This document shows, piece after piece, positions 58,025 through 64,000 of a stretch of 64,000 nt of DNA. This DNA is from Companilactobacillus bobalius (lineage in GTDB: Bacteria; Bacillota; Bacilli; Lactobacillales; Lactobacillaceae). The notes below the pieces were generated by a model, which was given only the letters and a program-made list of their open reading frames with translations, made no database searches and was not told the DNA's origin. The position numbers were made by a program, and so were the translations under genes. Location of the stretch: assembly GCF_009764355.1 (NCBI RefSeq), contig NZ_LNUA01000032.1, positions 792,268 through 856,267 of the forward strand, read 5' to 3'. Within the stretch, counting starts at the first letter, position 1; every line of letters starts with the position of its first letter.

Positions 58025-59083
58025 TTACTTTCTGTGTTTTCTATAATACCAAACACCTAATCCAGCAACTACTACAATTGCAGCAACTGTTTCGATAATA
58101 ACCATATTGGATTTAGCATGACTATTCTTAACTGGTGTCTTCTTATTGATCTCACGACTTTGTTTACCAGTGACGGTAAATTTACGTTGAAGTTTCCAAG
58201 TATTTTGACCATCATTAGCCTTCACATCCAAATACATCATATAAGTACCTGGGTTCAATCTCTTATTCTTGTTAGTACCGATAACGGTATTAACATTGAT
58301 AGGATAAGCAAAGTAACTATTTGGAGCAATTGACATATTTGATTTTTCTGATTGCAAGAGAACATCCTTACTATTATTCTCCGATGTTACCTTTGCCTTA
58401 ATATCAACCTTTTCTTCCAATCTTGGCACATCATTATCTAATAGTGCGTTGACTGAAATTTGACCATTTTGAGTATCTTCATACGCTTTGACCAACTTCA
58501 AATTTGGCTCAACCGTGTCAGTACTTTGTCTCAATTGTAGGCCCAAAACATAATTATACTTATTCTTTAGCGTTACACCTTTAGTGTTACTCTTGCTGAC
58601 TTGATTATTCTGTTCGATAAAAATACCACCTAACAAAACGCCATCAAAATTTCCTTTAGGGGCATTAATATCAACAATTACTTCTTTAGAAGATTTTGCA
58701 TCAACCATAACACTCTTAGGATATGTGACTAGTTTTTCAATATCATATTTTAAAGATGAATCAGCTTTAACATTATGTTCGTTATAGACTATTACCCCAT
58801 TGGTATCAGTCGAAGCCCGGTTCACCATTACAGTATAAGTATGCGTTTTAGTATCGTTATTATTAATTTTAAATTTAGCTTGTAGTTTTTCATTTGGCGT
58901 CACTTTCAAATCAAAGTAGCCGACTTTTTTGTCGATCTGATTATTTGAAAGTTCTGGCACAATATTATAAGTCACTGCCGGTTGAGCTTCTGAGGTAGCG
59001 GCCGAAACATCTTGAGTACTCAAACAACCAAAAGTTATGACACTAATTAAAAACAACATGAAAATCCAAATACGCTTCTTCAA
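58025..59083 (-). CDS. DUF916/DUF3324 cell-surface protein (WxL-interacting)
   Basis: Start chosen at TTG 59083 (GGGAG eight bases upstream), giving 352 residues. There is an N-terminal signal peptide, then DUF916 (about 45-165, TYNIVPELSNNQIDKKVGYFD) and DUF3324 (about 170-310, NYVLGLQLRQ). A C-terminal membrane helix with YYRKHRK anchors it. Proteins of this kind bind WxL proteins and peptidoglycan at the cell surface. It lies 67 bases after the WxL gene in the same direction. Confidence 0.87.
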   Translation of the reverse strand: MKKRIWIFMLFLISVITFGCLSTQDVSAATSEAQPAVTYNIVPELSNNQIDKKVGYFDLKVTPNEKLQAKFKINNNDTKTHTYTVMVNRASTDTNGVIVYNEHNVKADSSLKYDIEKLVTYPKSVMVDAKSSKEVIVDINAPKGNFDGVLLGGIFIEQNNQVSKSNTKGVTLKNKYNYVLGLQLRQSTDTVEPNLKLVKAYEDTQNGQISVNALLDNDVPRLEEKVDIKAKVTSENNSKDVLLQSEKSNMSIAPNSYFAYPINVNTVIGTNKNKRLNPGTYMMYLDVKANDGQNTWKLQRKFTVTGKQSREINKKTPVKNSHAKSNMVIIETVAAIVVVAGLGVWYYRKHRK

Positions 59084-59150
59084 AATATCATCTCCCGAAG
59101 AAAAAAAGAGAGCATGCAACAATTAAGTTACAAGCCCTCAATTTTTATAT

Positions 59151-59738
59151 TTAAGCAGGTGCATTAGCCAATGTCCATGTTAATGTTGAACTGTAGGATC
59201 CGCCAATATTACCAGCTGGGACCTTAAGTGAAGCATCAGTAGCTCCATATGTTCCAGAGTAAGCACCTACACCACTACCAGCTGCAGCACTAAGAACAGT
59301 TACTGGAGAACTTGATAGTGAAAGATTTGCGACAAGTGTTGGAGGTGTTGATACATTATCAACATCATCTGCTTTAATAGGATCTGTTTCTTTATTATCT
59401 AATGATAGTTGTGCATTCTTTAAGGCTGCGCCGCCTGTTGCCGTGAATGGTGATGCTGCAACAGTTACAGTATATCCAGTACCGGTACCGGCATCAGCAA
59501 TATCCAAGATTCCTGATGTGGAAGTTGATGTATATGAAGCATCATTTGCTGAAGCTGCTACTGTACCAAATTGAAAACTAGGGGCCGAACTTAAGGTAAT
59601 CGTTCCAGGCGTAATATCGGCCGTAGCCGTACTTGTAACTGGTGTTGCTGTCGTTGCTGCTTGAGCAACTGCACCCAACGAACCAATTCCTAAAACAGCT
59701 GCCCCTACTAGCATGCTATTTCTTACGAGTTTTTTCAT
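59151..59738 (-). CDS. WxL domain surface protein
   Basis: This 195-residue exported protein has a signal peptide (residues 1-27, ending AQA), then a Thr/Ala/Ser-rich WxL domain. The C-terminal WxL motif is present (STLTWTLANAPA), while the more N-terminal motif is replaced by GTGYTVTV, with tyrosine in place of tryptophan. Such proteins attach non-covalently to peptidoglycan. GAGGGGG precedes the ATG. A structured leader lies upstream. Followed by a DUF916 gene, the usual partner. Confidence 0.85.
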   Translation of the reverse strand: MKKLVRNSMLVGAAVLGIGSLGAVAQAATTATPVTSTATADITPGTITLSSAPSFQFGTVAASANDASYTSTSTSGILDIADAGTGTGYTVTVAASPFTATGGAALKNAQLSLDNKETDPIKADDVDNVSTPPTLVANLSLSSSPVTVLSAAAGSGVGAYSGTYGATDASLKVPAGNIGGSYSSTLTWTLANAPA

Positions 59739-59862
59739 AATATTTTCCCCCTCATAAACGACTGTTAGTCGCTATGAAGCAGAGCCTTAATGTGATGGAT
59801 CAATCGGACTCTGCTGGATTGGAGAAGTATCCATCACATAGAGATCTCTTTCAATCTCTGCA
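59739..59862 (-). promoter_or_regulatory. Structured 5' leader of the WxL gene (possible pseudoknot riboregulator)
   Basis: On the minus strand, GTGATGGAT (59829-59837) pairs with ATCCATCAC (59792-59800), extended inside by CAATC/GATTG. The apical loop contains AGCAGAG (59809-59815), which can pair with CTCTGCT (59778-59784) downstream, giving an H-type pseudoknot. A further hairpin with GACT/AGTC core (UCAUA...UAUGA) ends beside the GAGGGGG ribosome binding site. A 5' hairpin AGAGAT/ATCTCT precedes it all. The fold was deduced by eye. Confidence 0.55.
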
Positions 59863-59865
59863 TAC

Positions 59866-59894
59866 GTTATATATTTTTTAAGATAAATAAACAA
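59866..59894 (-). promoter_or_regulatory. WxL gene promoter
   Basis: On the minus strand a -35 TTGTTT (59889-59894), 17-base spacer and -10 TATAAC (59866-59871) place transcription start near 59859. The leader of about 120 bases contains the pseudoknot elements. Confidence 0.55.
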
Positions 59895-59971
59895 GAATAA
59901 GCTCGTCAAAACGTTGGAACTGTACAACAAGTAAATTATAATGAGGGCATATCTAGAATGGAGCCAATAGT

Positions 59972-60745
59972 ATGACAGATACAGCAACCAACGACCGATT
60001 AAAGATCAGTGTCGTTAACATCATCTGGAGTTTTGATACCACTAATAATAAAGTATTGATTCTTCTAGTTAAAAATTCACTCGGACCTAATGTTGACAAA
60101 TGGGGTCTACCTACAACAATGTTACGTGCTAATGAAGATGCCGAGGAAGCCTCTTTAAGATTAATCAACGAAAAAATCGGTATTCAATTACCTGATTTTT
60201 ATACTGAACAATTAGCCACTTTCAGTAATGTTAACCGTACACCACAGGACCGTGAAATTGCCTTAAGTTACATGACTTACTTACCTTACATGCCAGAACT
60301 AACAGCTGGTTATGGTGCCAAAGAAGTTGCATGGTTCAATGTTAATTATGATCAAAATTGTTTTTTGTTGAAACATCATAATCTAACTTTCAAAACTTTA
60401 AGTGAAAAAATATCGGATAAAGACTTCTACGAACATTTGGAAAAATACAATGATGACAAGCATTTGAGTGCCGATCATGCTTTAATTTTACGCAATGCCT
60501 TCCAAAGAGTTACAAATCGTTTGGATTATTTACCCACGATTCTTTTGATTTTAGGTGACGATTTCACTCTCAAAGAAGCACGTGAGGTCTATTCAATATT
60601 TTGGAAGCAATCCTATCAATCTATTGATAATTCTAACTTTCGTAAAACCCATACACATCTTTTTGTTGAAATTGGAACTGAACACGGTAAGAGTGGACGC
60701 CCTGCAAAATTATACAAGTTGCGTGAAACGCTTGACCCTAAATAA
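59972..60745 (+). CDS. NrtR family regulator (Nudix plus winged helix)
   Basis: This 257-residue protein has an N-terminal Nudix-like domain (about 1-150) and a C-terminal winged helix (about 165-250, ending in KSGRPAKLYKLRE). The Nudix box is degenerate: LRLINEKIGI keeps the Arg, one Glu and IGI but loses the second and last glutamates. That fits a ligand-sensing rather than hydrolysing domain. NrtR senses ADP-ribose and controls NAD synthesis or niacin uptake. GGAG precedes the ATG. It is followed by a palindrome and a niacin-type transporter gene. Confidence 0.87.
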   Translation: MTDTATNDRLKISVVNIIWSFDTTNNKVLILLVKNSLGPNVDKWGLPTTMLRANEDAEEASLRLINEKIGIQLPDFYTEQLATFSNVNRTPQDREIALSYMTYLPYMPELTAGYGAKEVAWFNVNYDQNCFLLKHHNLTFKTLSEKISDKDFYEHLEKYNDDKHLSADHALILRNAFQRVTNRLDYLPTILLILGDDFTLKEAREVYSIFWKQSYQSIDNSNFRKTHTHLFVEIGTEHGKSGRPAKLYKLRETLDPK

Positions 60746-60769
60746 GACTAATGATAGTCTTTGTTTTAC

Positions 60770-60800
60770 ATTATTAAAGGTAACTTTTACCTTTAATAAT
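60770..60800 (+). promoter_or_regulatory. NrtR operator
   Basis: A perfect inverted repeat with 14-base arms (ATTATTAAAGGTAA and TTACCTTTAATAAT) around a three-base centre lies between the nrtR and transporter genes. The size and position suit an NrtR operator. There is no T-run, so it is not a terminator. Confidence 0.7.
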
Positions 60801-60842
60801 ATTATTTATTTGTTTTTATAAATTTAGGAGGTATTTCCTGTT

Positions 60843-62048
60843 TTGGACACACAAACAACTGAAAAAGGTGGACTTAAACTTTTAATGGTCATCGGAACTG
60901 CTTGGCTTTTTGATGCGGCCGATGTAGCATTATTATCTTTTATCATGCCATTGATCAAAAAAGAATGGTTTTTGAATGACAATCAAATTGGATTAGTCAG
61001 TTCTATTACTACTGTCGGTATGATGTTCGGTGCTATATTATTTGGCTACTTAGCTGACAAATTCGGTAAGAAGAACATTATCATTATCACGCTCTTAATT
61101 TTTTCTGTTAGCAATTTGGTCTTAGCCTTAACGACCAATGTTGAACAATTCATGCTTGTTCGCTTCATTACTGGTATTGGTCTGGGTGGAGAATTGCCCG
61201 TTGCCACAACTATCATTGCCGATTCCTTCTCCGGTCATAGACGTTCAAAAATGTTAATTCTAGTTGATAGTTTTTGGGCGATTGGTTGGATTTTGGCTTC
61301 TCTTCTAGCTTTCCTTTTCATGCCACTATACGGCTGGAGATTCACAGTTATCGCTACATCCATTATGGCTCTATACACCTTGGTAATTCGTCGTCATTTA
61401 CCAGAGCAAACTAATGTTAAAAATAAACGCTTAAACCTGCGAATTGCACTAAATGAAATCTGGTCTAAAAAGTATCGCCGTGCTACTATTTGTTTAAGTA
61501 TACTGTGGTTTATCATTATGTTTACCTACTACGGTATGTTTCTTTGGTTGCCAAGCGTATTGATCAAACGAGGATTCTCAGTCGTTCACAGTTTCGGCTA
61601 TACATTAATAATGAGTTTTGCTCAATTACCTGGTTACTTTTTAGCAGCCTATCTAATGGGCAAATTGAGTCGTAAAAGGGTTTTAGGAATCTATTTGGTT
61701 GGAACCATCATTGGAGCTTTCCTATTTGGAACTGCACAAAATGTCTTTATGGTCGTCTTTAGCAGTTGTCTACTTTCCTTTTTCACCTTAGGTGCTTGGG
61801 GAATTCTGATTGCTTTAACACCAACTCAATATCCTATGAATATTCGTGGTGTCGGTATTGGATTCACTCAATCAATTGGACGTATCGGTGCTACTATCGG
61901 ACCTTACCTAATTGGTTTCTCATTAAGTATTAATTTAAGTATTTCAACCATCTTTTTCTACTTCGTCGGTTCATTAATTATCGGTATTCTTATATTAGTC
62001 TTCGGAATGGTCGACAATGATCAAAAAAATATTCAAATAGAAAATTAA
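60843..62048 (+). CDS. niaP: MFS transporter, NiaP-type niacin/nicotinamide transporter
   Basis: This 401-residue major facilitator has 12 helices and typical sugar-porter motifs (GYLADKFGKKN after helix 2, RFITGIGLGGELPV and PLYGWRF). It lies directly downstream of nrtR and its palindrome; NrtR regulates NiaP in other Firmicutes, so the annotation as niacin importer rests on both family resemblance and neighbourhood. TTG start at 60843; AGGAGG is upstream but at long spacing. Confidence 0.75.
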   Translation: MDTQTTEKGGLKLLMVIGTAWLFDAADVALLSFIMPLIKKEWFLNDNQIGLVSSITTVGMMFGAILFGYLADKFGKKNIIIITLLIFSVSNLVLALTTNVEQFMLVRFITGIGLGGELPVATTIIADSFSGHRRSKMLILVDSFWAIGWILASLLAFLFMPLYGWRFTVIATSIMALYTLVIRRHLPEQTNVKNKRLNLRIALNEIWSKKYRRATICLSILWFIIMFTYYGMFLWLPSVLIKRGFSVVHSFGYTLIMSFAQLPGYFLAAYLMGKLSRKRVLGIYLVGTIIGAFLFGTAQNVFMVVFSSCLLSFFTLGAWGILIALTPTQYPMNIRGVGIGFTQSIGRIGATIGPYLIGFSLSINLSISTIFFYFVGSLIIGILILVFGMVDNDQKNIQIEN

Positions 62049-62051
62049 ACT

Positions 62052-62090
62052 AAAAAAATTCACTCCAATTTATGGGGTGAATTTTTTAAT
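62052..62090 (+). terminator. niaP terminator
   Basis: AAAAAATTCACTCC pairs with GGGGTGAATTTTTT (one G-U) around AATTTAT. Both flanks are A/T runs, so it may also end the convergent operon. Confidence 0.85.
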
Positions 62091-62125
62091 TTAAACTTGT
62101 TTTGATATTACTAAAGAAATTTGAA

Positions 62126-62839
62126 TTACAATTCATCTGTTTCTGAATTGTCTTTTGTCAAAATCTCTATTTTTCCATCCACATGGAAATAATCTTCAAT
62201 CAATTGCTTTAATTCTTTAATTGCTTCATTAGCTCTTTGAGCCTGCTCTTGATTAATGGACTCGATAACCAAAACTGAATCCGTTGTTTCTTCAGTTAAC
62301 ATTGTTCTTTGAGCCTCACGCCAATTTAAGCAACGACAAATGGCACCGTCATTATCATAATAAATAATTTCGCCTGGTAAAGCTGGAGCATCTTCATCAG
62401 CACCTAATGGCTTAAAACCTTCTCCACCTTGAGCTTCTCCAAGATGTAAGTCACCTGCCATAGCGTTTAGATTTTCACCACCACAAGGTACCGCATATTT
62501 CAAAGAAACACTATTATAAATATCAACTAACGGATTAATTGGTGAAAAAGTTCTTCCTTGGCTTACCCGTTTCAACAAGGCCTCAATTGAACAACGTGCA
62601 CCCTTTTTAGTCTTGAATTCGCGAAAGGCTTGACGCCATTGATCTACTACTTCACTCTCACGGAAAACCTCATCATTGATAAATTTCTTTGATTCTTCAG
62701 CACCATCACTCAACAATTTAGCAAAATATGGATCATCTTTCTCATCAACGTGATTATTTATTTGATGAATTGCCAAAGTACTAATTTGTGCATCTGGAAA
62801 TAAATCCCAAAATTTTTGATCAATAACTACTTTTGTCAT
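62126..62839 (-). CDS. B3/B4 tRNA-binding-domain protein
   Basis: This 237-residue free-standing B3/B4 domain like that of phenylalanyl-tRNA synthetase beta has VVDQWRQAFREFKTKKGARCS and INPLVDIYNSVSLKYAVPCGGENLNAM. Free-standing forms edit or bind amino acids or misacylated tRNA in some bacteria; the role here is not known. Its ATG overlaps the GNAT gene stop (ATGA), so it is the last gene of a three-gene operon. Confidence 0.82.
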   Translation of the reverse strand: MTKVVIDQKFWDLFPDAQISTLAIHQINNHVDEKDDPYFAKLLSDGAEESKKFINDEVFRESEVVDQWRQAFREFKTKKGARCSIEALLKRVSQGRTFSPINPLVDIYNSVSLKYAVPCGGENLNAMAGDLHLGEAQGGEGFKPLGADEDAPALPGEIIYYDNDGAICRCLNWREAQRTMLTEETTDSVLVIESINQEQAQRANEAIKELKQLIEDYFHVDGKIEILTKDNSETDEL

Positions 62840-63357
62840 TTTTCTACCCTCAAATTCTTTTTCATTAAGAAATCAGTTTGTACTGAATCTCCCATTACAA
62901 ATTTATGTTCACTAAATCTTTCAAAGCCCATCTTTTGATAAAATTTTTGAGCTGGGTAATTGAACTCCCAAACACCTAACCAAATATTATCTTTAGATAA
63001 TTTTTCGGCCTGCTCTTCAGCAAACTCAAACATTTTAGTACCTAATCCTAAATGTTGATAAGCTGTTTTAAAGTAAACCCGCTCAACTTCCATATAATTA
63101 TCTGGCATTTCTTCCGATTGAGCTGTTAAAATATTAAGTTTCAGATAACCTGCTAATTGTTCGTCTTGGTAAATGAAGTAAAATCTTGAATCTTGATTCG
63201 TTAATTCAGAAGTAAGCTGTTTAGTATTATAAGCTTTTTCCAAATAAGCATTCAAATTCTCTTCTGTATTGTCCTGACCGAAAGTGGCCGTGTAAGTCTC
63301 TCTGCTTAAATCCTGAAGAACTTCTAAGTCGTTTACATTGCACCGTCTAATTTTCAA
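62836..63357 (-). CDS. GNAT family N-acetyltransferase (PaiA-like)
   Basis: This 173-residue acetyltransferase has the acetyl-CoA loop YQHLGLGTKMFEFAEEQA (motif A) and the C-terminal NYPAQKFYQKMGFERF, like spermidine/polyamine acetyltransferase PaiA. TTG start overlaps the TGA stop of the MarR gene (TTGA), and its own stop overlaps the next start. The acceptor is likely a small amine. Confidence 0.83.
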   Translation of the reverse strand: MKIRRCNVNDLEVLQDLSRETYTATFGQDNTEENLNAYLEKAYNTKQLTSELTNQDSRFYFIYQDEQLAGYLKLNILTAQSEEMPDNYMEVERVYFKTAYQHLGLGTKMFEFAEEQAEKLSKDNIWLGVWEFNYPAQKFYQKMGFERFSEHKFVMGDSVQTDFLMKKNLRVEK

Positions 63358-63806
63358 TATTCTCTCTTATTACCCTTCTTAACATATTCCCAATCGGCTG
63401 CTACATTATCTTCAACTTTCTTCAACAACTTTAGAATTTGCTTTTGTTCGGCAGCATCCAAACCCTTTAAGGCCATTTGATTTGAGTAGATATCTTCTCG
63501 ATAAATGATTGGATATATTTTTTTACCTTTATCGGTTACGTATAATTTTTTTTCTTTTTTATTATCAGCCGATTGCTTCCTGACAACAAAATCGTTTTTT
63601 TCTAACTTTTTAATAGCTCTAGCGGCTGTTGTCTTATCTACCTTGATCATTCCGGCTAATTTTTCCTGAATAATACCAGGATTTTCATAAATTCTTACTA
63701 AATATAAGTATTGTCCCTTAGTCAAATCATACTCTTTAAATTCAATATTGCTGATTGAATCTAGGGAACGTGCAATTACACCAATTGAGCGCAAAATTTC
63801 TACCAC
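63354..63806 (-). CDS. MarR family transcriptional regulator
   Basis: About 150 residues: an all-helical dimerisation part and a winged helix (about 45-95: IIQEKLAGMIKVDKTTAARA, then VVRKQSADNKKEKKLYVT). The GTG at 63806 has GAGGT six bases upstream; a TTG one codon earlier is an alternative. It is the first gene of the operon with GNAT and B3/B4. A perfect 13-base-arm palindrome covers the promoter -35 (63841-63870), so it probably represses its own operon. Confidence 0.87.
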   Translation of the reverse strand: MVEILRSIGVIARSLDSISNIEFKEYDLTKGQYLYLVRIYENPGIIQEKLAGMIKVDKTTAARAIKKLEKNDFVVRKQSADNKKEKKLYVTDKGKKIYPIIYREDIYSNQMALKGLDAAEQKQILKLLKKVEDNVAADWEYVKKGNKREY

Positions 63807-63832
63807 CAACTTACCTCGCTTTCAATAAAAGT

Positions 63833-63870
63833 ATTGTACAATCTTTTTGTTGCACTTGCAACAAAAAGAT
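63833..63870 (-). promoter_or_regulatory. MarR promoter and operator
   Basis: On the minus strand a -35 TTGCAA (63856-63861), 17-base spacer and -10 TACAAT (63833-63838) form a good promoter. The palindrome ATCTTTTTGTTGC-ACTT-GCAACAAAAAGAT (63841-63870, arms of 13 bases) lies across -35 and spacer. Confidence 0.7.
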
Positions 63871-63876
63871 AAATAT

Positions 63877-63907
63877 AAAAAATGGCAACCCCTCGTTGCC
63901 ATTTTTT
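63877..63907. terminator. Hairpin terminator 1 at the right end
   Basis: AAAAAATGGCAAC pairs with GTTGCCATTTTTT around CCCTC. Both flanks are A/T runs, so its direction is unclear. Confidence 0.6.
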
Positions 63908-63920
63908 AGTTCTATACTTT

Positions 63921-63953
63921 CTGGTATTGATGAATAATCAATACCAGTTTTTT
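63921..63953 (+). terminator. Hairpin terminator 2 at the right end
   Basis: CTGGTATTGAT pairs with ATCAATACCAG around GAATA, followed by TTTTTT on the plus strand. No plus-strand gene lies directly before it, so it may end a short untranslated RNA or a transcript read from the upstream plus-strand side. Confidence 0.5.
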
Positions 63954-64000
63954 AATCTCTAGAAAATAAAAAAAGAACATCACTGTTCTCATGTTAAGAT

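Overview
The window looks like a chromosome segment of a low-GC Gram-positive bacterium of the Lactobacillaceae. The Companilactobacillus group is my best guess. The evidence is AT-rich DNA, strong AGGAGG-type ribosome binding sites, frequent TTG/GTG starts, a T-box before asnS, catabolite-responsive (cre) sites, WxL surface proteins, two acetate kinases, an L-lactate oxidase and many PTS, ABC and MFS transporters. The genus is inference; no 16S gene is present.

Region 1-5.7 kb is the right end of an integrated element (prophage, satellite or ICE remnant) inserted at the 3' end of a tRNA-Gln(CUG) gene. From the right it carries a tyrosine integrase with a possible leader peptide, a membrane protein, small membrane or secreted proteins (one DUF805), an ImmA-type protease, a CI-like repressor with clear operators, and an unusual array of tiny genes around three copies of one bidirectional promoter. 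The left end lies outside the window.

Region 5.9-25 kb is ordinary chromosome: a duplicated-fold membrane protein, an SDR reductase with a divergent TetR regulator, small stress membrane proteins, a DJ-1/PfpI protein, a GntR-controlled PTS EIIC with a TIM-barrel-like partner, acetate kinase 1, a SemiSWEET, an oxalate decarboxylase/flavoprotein operon, an OpuC/EgtUV-type ABC importer with fused permease and binding protein, T-box-controlled asnS, and several enzymes. Region 25-39.8 kb holds acetate kinase 2, a PatB-type C-S lyase with a DUF3737 protein, a heterodimeric ABC exporter, lactate oxidase, a TMEM175-like channel, a cation/proton antiporter, an MFS/PadR pair and a RibD-like reductase.

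Region 39.9-48.5 kb is an alpha-mannoside utilisation operon (EIIC, GH38, GH125, GH3) with a divergent GntR/UTRA regulator, multiple operators and a strong cre site. The rest holds a quinone-oxidoreductase-like protein, AzlCD, an FAH-family enzyme, a zinc alcohol dehydrogenase, a LanFEG-like immunity transporter, an OYE flavoprotein, an SMR transporter, a two-gene WxL system, an NrtR-NiaP niacin pair, and a MarR-GNAT-B3/B4 operon.

The most interesting non-genic signals are two. First, a dispersed repeat family (25229-25306 and 34762-34918) has a constant framework but stem arms that differ between copies while remaining self-complementary. Second, the leader of the WxL gene can fold into a hairpin whose apical loop pairs with a downstream segment (a pseudoknot), followed by a hairpin next to the ribosome binding site.
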